Positions 24,601 through 34,309 of a DNA stretch of 39,708 nt are shown in pieces. The notes under the pieces are model-generated. The model was given only the letters and a program-made list of their open reading frames with translations. It was not told where the DNA came from and made no database searches. The DNA comes from Candidatus Zambryskibacteria bacterium RIFCSPHIGHO2_02_FULL_43_14. Lineage in GTDB: Bacteria; Patescibacteriota; Minisyncoccia; Phycocordibacterales; Zambryskibacteraceae. The position numbers were made by a program, and so were the translations under genes. Location: NCBI GenBank assembly GCA_001825315.1, contig MHVR01000004.1, positions 12,469 to 52,176 on the forward strand. Direction: 5' to 3'. Positions within the stretch are counted from its first letter, which is position 1, and the number at the start of each line of letters is the position of its first letter.

Positions 24601-24679
24601 CAATCCCTCCTCCCCTATTGTGTCACGGGGAACTGGTTCTACTTTAATTATATACCAAAATGAATATAATGATAGGTCA

Positions 24680-25852
24680 ATGAATCAAATTGATGAAATT
24701 TGGGACAAACTAGTTGCCAACGGCTTCAAAGTATCTACCGACACTAGAAAAGATGTCTCCGGTTCAATATTTTTTGCCTTGGAAGGGGAGATCTTCGATG
24801 GAAGGACTTTTGTCAAAGATGCATTAGCGAAAGGAGCAATCGGAGTAGTGACTGAAAATACCCTTGATACATTACAAAAATTAGCAAGAAGATATCGCGA
24901 CACATTTAACATTCCTATCATCGCCATCGGCGGGTCGAATGGCAAAACGACTACCAGAGAACTTATGCGCGCTGTTTTAGAAACTAGTTTCAAAGTTCAT
25001 ACAACTAAGAGTAATCTTAATAATCATATTGGCCTCCCCCTTTCGATCTTATCCATGAATAAGTCAACCGAAATAGGTATATTCGAAATAGGTGCCAATC
25101 ATCTAGGAGAACACACTTCCTTGCTTGAAATTCTTAATCCAACTCACGTAATAGTAACGAACAGTGGCTTAGATCACTTGGAAGGCTTCGGTTTACCAGC
25201 CAATGTAGAAAAAGCAAATGAAGAAATTAACGAGTGGGCGAGAAAACACGGGGCTATTATTTTCGCCGGTAGCGACCAAGGACTCAAAATTGTCACTTCC
25301 CTACCCTTAACTTTGACCAAAGATGGAAAAGAATATAAAACACAGATGGTCGGAGATTATAATTTGGAGAATATCAATAGGGCTCTTTCTGTCGGATTAT
25401 TTTTCAAAATTAATATAGAGAGAGCATTGAAGGCAATAAATAAGTACTCTCCCACAGAACAGAGATCACAGTTATTGATTAGAGATGGTATCCATTTCGT
25501 TATCGATTGTTATAACGCTAATCCGACAAGTATGATACTCTCATTAGAGAGCTTCGTTAGGTCTGCGGTAGAACCTCGAGGAATCATACTGGGTGACATG
25601 CTCGAACTCGGATCTTATGCGGATGAAGAACATGAAAGAATAATAAACTTTGTGAACAGGCAAAAACTCGATACGGTAGTTCTTATCGGGAAACAATTCA
25701 AACAAGCCCTAAACGAAAAAAGTTTCAAAAATTTCTGGTTCGAAGATTCTGATTCTGCCCGCGAATGGTTCTCTAAACAAAAATTTACCGGCTACACTTT
25801 CCTTCTCAAAGGTTCAAGAGGTATGAAAGTTGAGAGAATTTTAGAAAAATAA
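24680..25852 (+). CDS. murF: UDP-N-acetylmuramoyl-tripeptide--D-alanyl-D-alanine ligase
   Basis: SGSIFFALEGEIFDGRTFVKDALAKGAIGVV, IGGSNGKTTTRELM, FVIDCYNANPTSM; start internal to ORF 24557. Confidence 0.92.
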   Translation: MNQIDEIWDKLVANGFKVSTDTRKDVSGSIFFALEGEIFDGRTFVKDALAKGAIGVVTENTLDTLQKLARRYRDTFNIPIIAIGGSNGKTTTRELMRAVLETSFKVHTTKSNLNNHIGLPLSILSMNKSTEIGIFEIGANHLGEHTSLLEILNPTHVIVTNSGLDHLEGFGLPANVEKANEEINEWARKHGAIIFAGSDQGLKIVTSLPLTLTKDGKEYKTQMVGDYNLENINRALSVGLFFKINIERALKAINKYSPTEQRSQLLIRDGIHFVIDCYNANPTSMILSLESFVRSAVEPRGIILGDMLELGSYADEEHERIINFVNRQKLDTVVLIGKQFKQALNEKSFKNFWFEDSDSAREWFSKQKFTGYTFLLKGSRGMKVERILEK

Positions 25853-25856
25853 ATCA

Positions 25857-25887
25857 GTCCGCGAAACCACTAGGTGGTTTCGCGGAC
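25857..25887. repeat. Long perfect hairpin between convergent genes
   Basis: GTCCGCGAAACCAC-TAG-GTGGTTTCGCGGAC, 14 bp stem; possible terminator but only weakly T-rich flanks. Confidence 0.75.
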
Positions 25888-25908
25888 TTGATGACCTTAT
25901 CTATTTGT

Positions 25909-26580
25909 TCAATATTCTGCGTTGAGAAGTGCCCAATTCTCACTTTTTGGCAGAAGCGGTTTGGAACCTTGCGGACACAGCAAACACTCTTCTGGAAACC
26001 ACGCAGGCATCGGCCGAACGATGAGAGCGGCGGTCTCTTTACCATTAATGTACTTAAGATCGGATCGGTTCACGATGGCGACAACAAGTGTCAGTACGAT
26101 ACCTCCAGCATTGATGACAGCCGTGGTTGCAAGTTCGACATTGCCGCCGGTAGTAAGCACATCATCGCAAAGCAGAACCGTTTCCCCCGACAAAACCGTA
26201 CGCTTGGGATCACTGAAGATCATACTCTTGTTGCGACCATACTCCACTTCCGCCGGAGAAGCCCATGTGCATGGGTAATTGCGGCGCCCGCCAATTTCAT
26301 CAGAGATGAATTCGGCAAGCTTTGTTGCTCCTGTCTCCGGCCCAACAACGCGGTCAATTTTCCCGATATTGATGCCCGTCTCGATGGAATCGACAAGATC
26401 TGAAGCCGCTTCACGAAGAAGCTGTCCATCTGAAACCACCAACCGACTGTTGAAGAAACCAGTCGAGTGTTTCCCAGATGAAAGTAGAGCATGTGGACGT
26501 TTTGGATTACCATCATGAATCCAGAGCGCACACTTATCTTGATACACTCGAATCCAGTTTTCCTCAGTCCTGAAAGACAT
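25909..26580 (-). CDS. pyrE: Orotate phosphoribosyltransferase-like protein
   Basis: SSGKHSTGFFNSRLV..., PRPP motif TVLLCDDVLTTGGNVE; SD GGAGGTGCTTATG at 26580. Confidence 0.82.
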   Translation of the reverse strand: MSFRTEENWIRVYQDKCALWIHDGNPKRPHALLSSGKHSTGFFNSRLVVSDGQLLREAASDLVDSIETGINIGKIDRVVGPETGATKLAEFISDEIGGRRNYPCTWASPAEVEYGRNKSMIFSDPKRTVLSGETVLLCDDVLTTGGNVELATTAVINAGGIVLTLVVAIVNRSDLKYINGKETAALIVRPMPAWFPEECLLCPQGSKPLLPKSENWALLNAEY

Positions 26581-26644
26581 AAGCACCTCCAAAAGTGCAG
26601 TTTCTATTGATAACATTAGTCGAAACCGAGCGCTAAATCAATCT

Positions 26645-26755
26645 TTATTTATCCAAAAGACCAGACCACCACTTGAAAGTGAAAGTCATCAGAAGATAGA
26701 TAGGCACATAAATCGGCGCCAAGAGAAAGAAGATTATAAATTTAATTATTTTCAT
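26645..26755 (-). CDS. Tiny membrane protein (36 aa), start overlaps upstream stop
   Basis: MKIIKFIIFFLLAPIYVPIYLLMTFTFKWWSGLLDK*; ATG lies within the last codons of ORF 26742..26981. Confidence 0.45.
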   Translation of the reverse strand: MKIIKFIIFFLLAPIYVPIYLLMTFTFKWWSGLLDK

Positions 26756-26981
26756 AGAAATTTAGCGAGAATGGCAGCAGTCCGAGGGTTTTCTGCCAGA
26801 GAATGGTGGCGGGTACTTTGATATACGACCAAGCGGTATCCAGAACCTCTCGAATATAACTAATGGTTTTCCTACCCTGCTCCGAACTGGCCGCATCAAA
26901 AACAGACCAGTCAAAAAAATATTTAAGAGCCGCCAAGGCGATGATAATCAATACAAATTTACCGATAAATCCCCTATTCAT
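26742..26981 (-). CDS. Small membrane-anchored protein (79 aa)
   Basis: One N-terminal hydrophobic segment then an amphipathic tail; co-oriented 12 nt after the M23 gene. Confidence 0.6.
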   Translation of the reverse strand: MNRGFIGKFVLIIIALAALKYFFDWSVFDAASSEQGRKTISYIREVLDTAWSYIKVPATILWQKTLGLLPFSLNFYENN

Positions 26982-26993
26982 GAGTCCAGTTTA

Positions 26994-28322
26994 TTAGAGA
27001 GATGGAAGATAAGCAAGCGGGTCGAGATATGCTTTAAGATCAGCAACTGGGACAAATGTGTGTTGACAATGTTTACTGTTGGTAAATTGTCTGATTTGAA
27101 CACCTTGACTGACAAAGAGGCCGAGATGTAAATGCGGTCCTGTCGAGTATCCGGAACCATTGACCCCTGGCGTTCCTCCGGAATAACCAATAATTTCTCC
27201 TGTTTTAACATCTTGACCGGTTTGTACAATAGAAGCCGAGAGGTGCGCATAGACGCTAGTGAGACCGTTGTTGTGTTTTATAAGTATCCATCTGCCATAT
27301 GAACCACAAATTGACTTACCTTCTTTCTTAAGCTTCGCATTCATTTCGTCAGTATTGCCCATACCTTCTATCGTGCCAGAGAGTACGGCCTTAATCGCTG
27401 TGCCCATAGAAGCCCTGAAATCAACACCATTATGCCCCCTGCCATCGTAAGCGCCGGAACGAGCAAACGCCGTATCGCCAAAGGTTTGAGTAACTGTAAC
27501 ACTATTGAGAGGCCAGGCTAAAATACCATGCCTCGGGGCAGGAAATAGAGAGGGATCAAGGGTAATTCTAAGTTCAGACTCCAATCTAAACAGATCTTCT
27601 TCGAACTCTTTCTGACGAGCTAAATTCTCTGATAACATTTTCTGGTATTCGGTTTCTTTATTTTTAGTCTCGGCCAAAAGTTTCTCTTTCGCTTTTTGAT
27701 TTTCTTCAACCACTGATTTCTGCCCGCTCAACTGCCCCTTGAGACTTAACTGTTCTTTCTTCACTTTTTCCTTTTGTTCTTTCTCTTGGTTGAGAATCTT
27801 GCGGGTCTCGCGCAAAGCGTTAATTTCTTCCCCCAACCTGTTGTTGAGACCTGTAAGCTGACTGTTGTCTCTCCAGACATCCGCAAGCCGAACATAAGCA
27901 AGTAGACTAAGCAAGAGTGATTTGGAATCATATTCGGAGAGTGCTGAAAGGGTATCTGCAATCGCTTTCCGATGAGTAATAATCTGTCGTTCCTTCTCAC
28001 CTATAGTGTTTTCGAGTGATTGGATGGTCAGATTGCTAGAAGTGATTTTTGATTGGGTAATATTGATATCTGCTGCAAGTTTTTTTCTTGTCGTATCGAG
28101 AGATTTAACAGCACTGCCAAGAGATCGGCTTTCCTTGTTGACTGCTTCAAGTTCGGCTTGAAGCTTCTTTTGTTCTTCAAGAAGAGCATCACGCTCTTTC
28201 CGAACACTTTCAATTTGTTGTTCTAACTCACTTGGATTAGCGGCACTTGTAGTAGAAATAGGTAGTAAGAAGTAGGTAGTAAGAAGTAGAAGAATTAATA
28301 GACTGGTGAGTTTCCATCTCAT
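26994..28322 (-). CDS. Coiled-coil M23 (LytM/EnvC-like) peptidase
   Basis: Signal peptide, long coiled coil, GHNGVDFRASMGTAIKAVLSGTIEGMG ... VYAHLSAS ... GPHLHLGLF. Confidence 0.92.
   Translation of the reverse strand: MRWKLTSLLILLLLTTYFLLPISTTSAANPSELEQQIESVRKERDALLEEQKKLQAELEAVNKESRSLGSAVKSLDTTRKKLAADINITQSKITSSNLTIQSLENTIGEKERQIITHRKAIADTLSALSEYDSKSLLLSLLAYVRLADVWRDNSQLTGLNNRLGEEINALRETRKILNQEKEQKEKVKKEQLSLKGQLSGQKSVVEENQKAKEKLLAETKNKETEYQKMLSENLARQKEFEEDLFRLESELRITLDPSLFPAPRHGILAWPLNSVTVTQTFGDTAFARSGAYDGRGHNGVDFRASMGTAIKAVLSGTIEGMGNTDEMNAKLKKEGKSICGSYGRWILIKHNNGLTSVYAHLSASIVQTGQDVKTGEIIGYSGGTPGVNGSGYSTGPHLHLGLFVSQGVQIRQFTNSKHCQHTFVPVADLKAYLDPLAYLPSL
28261..28288. repeat. Two exact tandem copies of a 14 bp unit in a signal-peptide coding region
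   Basis: GGTAGTAAGAAGTA x2. Confidence 0.8.
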
Positions 28323-29176
28323 TTTTCTCTTAATTTAGCAAGATTAAAGTGTTTTCTCGCCACCCAAGCTAATTTTTTCTCGTCGAATATAGCGCCGCCT
28401 TTATGCACCCGCGAGAAATCAAAAACTTTAATCAATTCCTCGAGTGTAAAAATTTCTTGTTCGGTACCTGGATTCCAGCCTAGAAGCGCCAAATAATTGA
28501 TGATGGCTTTCGCCGAGTATCCTTTGCTACGGTAGTAGTTGAGCGAGACTGACTCGCCATGCTTACGCTTAGAGAGCTTTGAACGATCTTGGGCAAGAAT
28601 AAGCGGTAAATGAACGTAAAGAGGCCTAGCCGCGCCAATCGCCTCTTGGATCAAGATTTGTCGAGGTGTATTAGAAATGTGATCTTCGCCACGAATCACA
28701 TGTGTTATACCAGATTCGAAATCGTCAATTACTACTGCTAGATGATAAAGTGGTTCATCCGCGCTTTTTGCTATAACAAAATCTTTTAATTCTGTTGTAT
28801 CAAATTCAATCTCTCCACGAATTAAGTCGTTAAATTTTACTTTTTTGTTTGGATTTTTAAAACGTATGACCTTGTCGTCAGCTTGATAAATCGAACCGTC
28901 GCTTAGCATTTTCTCTATGTAATTTTTGTATATCTCTCCCCTATCGGACTGTCTGTACAGCTCATCGTAGCCAAGTCCAAGCCAACTTAAACCTTCAATA
29001 ATATCGGTTTCAAATTCTTTTTTTGATCTTTCTTTGTCGGTATCTTCTATTCGTAAAATAAATTTGCCTCCGTGTTTACGAGTATAAAGAAAATTAAATA
29101 AAGCGGTCCTGACGCTGCCGATATGTAATTGACCTGTCGGCGAAGGCGCGAAACGTGTGATAATTTTTTGACTCAT
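28319..29176 (-). CDS. gltX: Short glutamyl-tRNA synthetase (285 aa; catalytic domain without anticodon-binding domain)
   Basis: TRFAPSPTGQLHIGSVRTALFNFL, EDHISNTPRQ, KLSKRKHGESVSL; ends ...DEKKLAWVARKHFNLAKLREK*. Confidence 0.88.
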   Translation of the reverse strand: MSQKIITRFAPSPTGQLHIGSVRTALFNFLYTRKHGGKFILRIEDTDKERSKKEFETDIIEGLSWLGLGYDELYRQSDRGEIYKNYIEKMLSDGSIYQADDKVIRFKNPNKKVKFNDLIRGEIEFDTTELKDFVIAKSADEPLYHLAVVIDDFESGITHVIRGEDHISNTPRQILIQEAIGAARPLYVHLPLILAQDRSKLSKRKHGESVSLNYYRSKGYSAKAIINYLALLGWNPGTEQEIFTLEELIKVFDFSRVHKGGAIFDEKKLAWVARKHFNLAKLREK

Positions 29177-30306
29177 TTTTCTATCTCATGCTCTAGAGCA
29201 ATTTTGAGAATCTCTTCGGCCACTTGTCGCGCAGCATCGGGTTTAAAGAACGCTTTGGCCGCCACTTTCATCTTTTCCCGCTCGACTTCGTTCGTAACCA
29301 AACGTTCAATTTCTGCAGAAAGAATGTTAGGGGTAAGATTATTTTCTTCTATCACTTCGCATGCTCCGGCACGAGCATAGGCAAAGGCGTTTGAATGCTG
29401 GTCTCGGCTGACCTTTTCATTGATAGGAATGATTATCGATGGCACTGTCCAGCCAGCAATTTCGAAAATGGTCGAGCCGGCGCGCGAGATAACCACCGAC
29501 GAAACTCCGGCAGCCATGCGAAGAGTTAAGGCGTCTAAATAATCATACACTTTGTATCTATCTTTATGAGTAGAGTTGGTAAGTACCACTTCCGAAGTTG
29601 CTCTAACTTCCACGATATTATTTTTGCCAGCTTGATGGATGATGATGTATTTCTCCACCAGAAGTTTAAGATTTTCAAGAATGACGCTGTTTATCTTTAC
29701 GGCCCCCTGCGAACCGCCAAGAACTAAAACGACAGGCACATTTTCTTCAATCTTAAGAAACTCGCGCGCGCCGGAGGTAATCGGCATGGCGATATCTTTG
29801 CGAATTGGCTGACCAGTGTAGGCCACTGAATTTGCCGGAAAATATTCTGCAGCTTCCTTATAAGAAACGGCGACCCTCTTGGCGAATTTACCGGCCCATA
29901 AATTTACTCTGCCCGGCACAGTATCAGACTCATGAACGACTACCGGTATGCGTAGAATATATGCGGCCAAAAGTACCGGAAAACTGGCATATCCACCTTT
30001 GCCAAAAACGACATCGGGATAAAGTTTATAAACTTGATGAAGTGAAACTAGAGTCCCCCATCCCATTTTGAAAATATCAAAAAAATTTAAAATGGAGAAG
30101 TAATGACGTAATTTGCCAGCACTATTTTTCTTATAAATAATACCGTTTTCAAAAAGAACCCCGGGATTATATGGCGTAGGAGACATATAAAAGAGCTCAA
30201 GCTCAAGAAGCATCTTCTCTTTTGCAAGACTGTTTAATTCTTCGGCCACAGCCACTATGGGATAGAAGTGTCCCCCAGAGCCACCACCAGTGAATAGAAT
30301 ACGCAT
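29173..30306 (-). CDS. murG: UDP-N-acetylglucosamine transferase MurG
   Basis: MRILFTGGGSGGHFYPIVAVAEEL, GGSQGAVKIN, SRAGSTIFEIAGWTVPSIIIP. Confidence 0.94.
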   Translation of the reverse strand: MRILFTGGGSGGHFYPIVAVAEELNSLAKEKMLLELELFYMSPTPYNPGVLFENGIIYKKNSAGKLRHYFSILNFFDIFKMGWGTLVSLHQVYKLYPDVVFGKGGYASFPVLLAAYILRIPVVVHESDTVPGRVNLWAGKFAKRVAVSYKEAAEYFPANSVAYTGQPIRKDIAMPITSGAREFLKIEENVPVVLVLGGSQGAVKINSVILENLKLLVEKYIIIHQAGKNNIVEVRATSEVVLTNSTHKDRYKVYDYLDALTLRMAAGVSSVVISRAGSTIFEIAGWTVPSIIIPINEKVSRDQHSNAFAYARAGACEVIEENNLTPNILSAEIERLVTNEVEREKMKVAAKAFFKPDAARQVAEEILKIALEHEIEK

Positions 30307-30323
30307 GATTAAGGATTAAAGAT

Positions 30324-31424
30324 TTAGGATTCTCGGGTTTTAGAAACAGAGAGGATAATACCCACTTCAAAAAGGGTAAAAAATAGAGAAGTGCCGCCAT
30401 GACTGACGAAAGGCAGTGTAATACCCGAAAGTGGAATTACTCCAAGCATAGCGCCAATATTGACGAATGCTTGGGAGACAATCATTATAACAATTCCGAC
30501 TACAGTCAGTCTAGCAAAAATATTAGGAGTACGAGAAGCAATTTTAAGGCCACGAGTGGTGAAGAGCACAAAGATTATCAATAAGAACAAACTGCCAACG
30601 AAACCGAACTCTTCAGCCGCTACAGCAAAAATCGAATCTCCGACCGGTTCGGGAAGATAAGTAAATTTTTGGATACTTTGTCCGAATCCGCGACCAAAGA
30701 GTCCGCCTGAACCAATAGCTATGAGAGACTGCTGGATTTGGAAACTTGCTCCTAGAGCATCGACTTGAGGATTAAAGAAAGTGGTAATGCGCTGCATAAC
30801 ATATGGCCGTGTGACAGCCAGAAACGTAATGCCTAAAAGGCCGGCCAATATGATAAAAAGAACGTAACGCCACTTCCCTCCCGCGGCCACAAACATCGCT
30901 GTGCCGGCGATAACCATGAGAATAAGATTGTCAGTATCCGGTTGTTTCAAGAGAAGTAGAGCCGAGATGGTTAAAAGTACTAGGAGTGGCAGAAAACCGA
31001 GACGAAAAGTCTTTATCCCCTCTTTGATCCCGGAGACCCAAGCTGCAAAATAAAGTATGAAAGCCAGTTTCAATACCTCGGAGGTCTGGAATGATATGGT
31101 ACCGATCATAATCCAACGCCGAGCGCCGGCATGTTCGAATCCGATCCCCGGCACGAGTACTAAAATATTGAGAACGATAGCCACAAACAGAAGATAGAAA
31201 GCGGATTTCTTCCAGATTTTGGCATCCAAACGTGAGGCCACTATCATCGCCACAGACCCCAGAAAGAGCCCAAAAACCGTTTGAGAAAAAGCTATACTGG
31301 AATAATTCGAACTCTCTTTAGCTAAGAGACCGAGAGAAGCTGAACTGAAAATAAAAAAACCGCTTATTATCAAAATGATAGAAATAAACAAAAACGGTTT
31401 ATCAACTTTCGCACGACTAGCCAT
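30324..31424 (-). CDS. ftsW: FtsW/RodA-family peptidoglycan polymerase
   Basis: Multi-TM SEDS protein: GIGFEHAGARRWIMIG, YLPEPVGDSIFAVAAEEFGFVG, LPFVSHGGTSLFF. Confidence 0.92.
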   Translation of the reverse strand: MASRAKVDKPFLFISIILIISGFFIFSSASLGLLAKESSNYSSIAFSQTVFGLFLGSVAMIVASRLDAKIWKKSAFYLLFVAIVLNILVLVPGIGFEHAGARRWIMIGTISFQTSEVLKLAFILYFAAWVSGIKEGIKTFRLGFLPLLVLLTISALLLLKQPDTDNLILMVIAGTAMFVAAGGKWRYVLFIILAGLLGITFLAVTRPYVMQRITTFFNPQVDALGASFQIQQSLIAIGSGGLFGRGFGQSIQKFTYLPEPVGDSIFAVAAEEFGFVGSLFLLIIFVLFTTRGLKIASRTPNIFARLTVVGIVIMIVSQAFVNIGAMLGVIPLSGITLPFVSHGGTSLFFTLFEVGIILSVSKTRES

Positions 31425-31443
31425 AATTATCCGAATTATAGCA

Positions 31444-32490
31444 TTAACTAATGAGCACTAAGATAACTCCGATAATAGCAGAAATAACGGAAACTACCCA
31501 ATAACGCATAACCACTTTCTCTCTCGGCCAGCCTAAGGCCTGAAAATGATGATGAAGCGGCGCAACTCTAAACACTCTATATCCATGAAAAAATTTATAG
31601 ACATATATTTGAATAATATCCGAAGCGGTAGTAGCCGCCAGAGGCAACGCGATGATGGGTAGAATGAGAACAGAATCGGTAAGAAATGCGATTACTGCAA
31701 GGACGACTGTGAGCGCCATCATCCCTGTCTCACCCATATAGAAACGTGCGGGAGGTATATTGAACCATAGAAAGGCCAATATACCTCCAGCAATAGCGCC
31801 GGAGAGAGCTGATATGTCAATTTGATTATTGATAAAGGCTATGACAGCAAAAGCGGTGAAAACAGACGCCAATACTCCACCGGCCAGACCATCAACGCCA
31901 TCAATGACAGAAGTCGAGAATGTGGCAAGCATCACGATAATGAAAAAAGGAATAAACCACACCCCAAGTTCCCAACTGCCGTTGAAGGGAATATGGACGG
32001 AGCTAAAATCAAGTTTGTAATAAAACCAAAAACTGATTACAAAACCAATAAGCGTAACCAGAAAAATTTTAATCTTGCGGTAAATAAGTGCGTCTTGGGC
32101 AAATTTAGAGTGACCGTAGATATGTAATAGGTCATCCGCCAGTCCTACAAATGCCGCAAAGAAAAAAGTTCCTAGTGGCACCAGAGTTTGACTTCTCGAA
32201 AAGAGATTAAGCTTTAAAGTTACATCCGACGGCCAGATGATCGAGAGAAGATAAATAATGCAGACGGTAAAAAGCACGGAAACCCAAATAATAACTCCCC
32301 CAATTTTTGGAGTGCTAAGTTCATGTTCGGTATTATGAATACTTTTAAAAGCTTCAGAAGTATCCGCGTTAGTCCTTGATGACTTCTTCCACATCTTATA
32401 TCGATAGAAATATCTGGAAAAGAATGGTGTGATAAAAATGCCAATGAAGAAAGTTAGAACTGTTGGAAAAATGATTTTAATAATGTCCAT
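31444..32490 (-). CDS. mraY: Phospho-N-acetylmuramoyl-pentapeptide transferase
   Basis: TPKIGGVIIW, SVIDGVDGLAGGV, GETGMMALT, FRVAPLHHHFQALGW. Confidence 0.94.
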   Translation of the reverse strand: MDIIKIIFPTVLTFFIGIFITPFFSRYFYRYKMWKKSSRTNADTSEAFKSIHNTEHELSTPKIGGVIIWVSVLFTVCIIYLLSIIWPSDVTLKLNLFSRSQTLVPLGTFFFAAFVGLADDLLHIYGHSKFAQDALIYRKIKIFLVTLIGFVISFWFYYKLDFSSVHIPFNGSWELGVWFIPFFIIVMLATFSTSVIDGVDGLAGGVLASVFTAFAVIAFINNQIDISALSGAIAGGILAFLWFNIPPARFYMGETGMMALTVVLAVIAFLTDSVLILPIIALPLAATTASDIIQIYVYKFFHGYRVFRVAPLHHHFQALGWPREKVVMRYWVVSVISAIIGVILVLIS

Positions 32491-32493
32491 GTA

Positions 32494-34305
32494 TTAAGGC
32501 CTTTCGCCATCGATAAAAACATTGTACCAGATGGCAAGCATGAGAAGGAGGTAAATTTTTCTTGAATTATCACTCAATTTAGATGTGTGATCATTTATAA
32601 GCTTCCTGATGTAGATAGTATCCATATGCTTCCTGATGTATGAGTTTTCGAGAATAGTATTGTATAACTTGGTTCGGTCGGAGGTAAACCAATCTCTGAT
32701 AGGTGTCGGAAAACCTAGCTTCTTCCTTCGCCATACCGATTCCGGTAAAATTTTTTTGAAAGTTTCTCTCAAAAGATATTTGGTGGCACCATCTCTCCAC
32801 TTAAAGCGATCCGGCAAAGTGGCGGCAAGATTCGCTACTTCAATATCAAGGAACGGCACTCTTAGCTCAAGTGAGTGTGCCATAGTCATTTTATCAGCTT
32901 TGGCTAGAATATCCCCTATCAACCAGGTATTGATATCGATATATTGCATCTTGGTTGAGTCACTCAGACTTGTTGTCTTTTCATATAAACTGTCAAGGGT
33001 CACCCTTGACATATTACCTTTCCATAATCTTCCAACCTCTTTTTTATTGAATACAGAGGCGTTGCCTATGTACCAATCTTCCAACTTTGAAAGTGCTCGT
33101 CCGGCATAGTGTCTACCTCTAAAAGGTAAATCAGCAAGAGTCTGAAGGATAAAGCGCGGCAACCAAGAAATCCAGCGGCGCGCAAACGGTTCAAGATAAA
33201 TGTTATAACCACCGAATAACTCATCTGCACCTTCGCCCGAGAGTACTACTTTGACATGTTTGGCCGCTTCCCGGGCTAGAAAGTAGAGACCAATAGCTGA
33301 TGGATCAGCTATCGGTTCATCGAAATGCCATATGGCTTTAGGCAAAACTTTGAAATACTCTTCGGCACCGACGGAAATTTCGCGATGTAGGGTTTCAAGC
33401 GGCTCGGCAGTTTCTCTGGCCTCCTTGCCCTCGGACAGAGATTCGAAACCGACGGTAAAAGTTTCGATCTTTTTTTCACCCCTGATTTTTTGCATCAAGG
33501 TGGCAATGATACTCGAATCTATACCGCCGGAAAGAAAAGAACCGATCGGTACATCGGCAATCATGTGATGCGTCACCGAATCTTTCATCACTTCGAGGAT
33601 TTTGTTTTTAGTATTTTTTTCATCCAGATTATTGTTTTGTTTAAATTCGAATTGCCAATACTTTTTTATCTCTGCGACGCCTGTTTCTAAGTCCAAAATT
33701 ATGTAGTGAGCAGGTGGAAGTTTAAAAACATTTTTGAAAAACGTTTCTTCAAGTGGATTGTACTGAAAAGAAAGATAATTGAAGACTGCCCGATCATTAA
33801 TCTCCGGTTTGAAATCAGGAAGAGAGAGAAAACTTTTTATTTCGGAAGAAAAAGCGACTATTCGGTCTCCATTTTTTAAATAATATAGCGGTTTAATGCC
33901 AAAGAAGTCCCGAGCTAAAATTAATTTGTGTTTTTCTTTATCATAAATAGCAAACGCAAACATGCCTCGCAGACGCGATAAAACTTTTTCTCCCCACTTT
34001 ACAAATCCAGCTAAAATTACTTCCGTATCGCTATCCGTTTCAAATTTACAATCATCCAGTTCTTTTTTAATCTCTTTATAATTGTAGATTTCTCCGTTAA
34101 AAAAGATTATAAATCGTCCGTCATTTGAGGTTATAGGCTGTTTACCTCGAGCCAGATCAATAATCGAGAGCCGTCTCATACCAAGCGCAAGATACTGGTC
34201 GGTAAAATAACCATTGTCGTCGGGCCCGCGATGACGGATAGCATCCGTCATCTTTTTGATAATTTCTGGCCTTTTTGGATTAATAATGCCTGTTATACCG
34301 CACAT
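32494..34305 (-). CDS. asnB: Glutamine-hydrolysing asparagine synthase
   Basis: MCGITGIINPKRPEII...RHRGPDDNGYF; SGGIDSSIIATLM; SGEGADELFGGY. Confidence 0.95.
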   Translation of the reverse strand: MCGITGIINPKRPEIIKKMTDAIRHRGPDDNGYFTDQYLALGMRRLSIIDLARGKQPITSNDGRFIIFFNGEIYNYKEIKKELDDCKFETDSDTEVILAGFVKWGEKVLSRLRGMFAFAIYDKEKHKLILARDFFGIKPLYYLKNGDRIVAFSSEIKSFLSLPDFKPEINDRAVFNYLSFQYNPLEETFFKNVFKLPPAHYIILDLETGVAEIKKYWQFEFKQNNNLDEKNTKNKILEVMKDSVTHHMIADVPIGSFLSGGIDSSIIATLMQKIRGEKKIETFTVGFESLSEGKEARETAEPLETLHREISVGAEEYFKVLPKAIWHFDEPIADPSAIGLYFLAREAAKHVKVVLSGEGADELFGGYNIYLEPFARRWISWLPRFILQTLADLPFRGRHYAGRALSKLEDWYIGNASVFNKKEVGRLWKGNMSRVTLDSLYEKTTSLSDSTKMQYIDINTWLIGDILAKADKMTMAHSLELRVPFLDIEVANLAATLPDRFKWRDGATKYLLRETFKKILPESVWRRKKLGFPTPIRDWFTSDRTKLYNTILENSYIRKHMDTIYIRKLINDHTSKLSDNSRKIYLLLMLAIWYNVFIDGERP

Positions 34306-34309
34306 AATC

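Noticed and set aside
26279-26531. ORFs antisense to or overlapping pyrE (25888..26403, 25922..26278, 26220..26531, 26279..26518)
   Set aside because: Shadow frames of a PRTase gene with a clear PRPP motif and SD.
28319-29176. Calling the short GluRS a GluQ-RS (YadB)
   Set aside because: Length is similar, but the motifs (LHIGSVRTALFNFL, EDHISNTPRQILIQEAI, KLSKRKHGESVSL, DEKKLAW) are those of GluRS.
32602-32642. Direct repeat GCTTCCTGATGTA x2 in asnB
   Set aside because: Short intragenic repeat encoding YIRKHMDTIYIRKL; no evidence of mobility or regulation.
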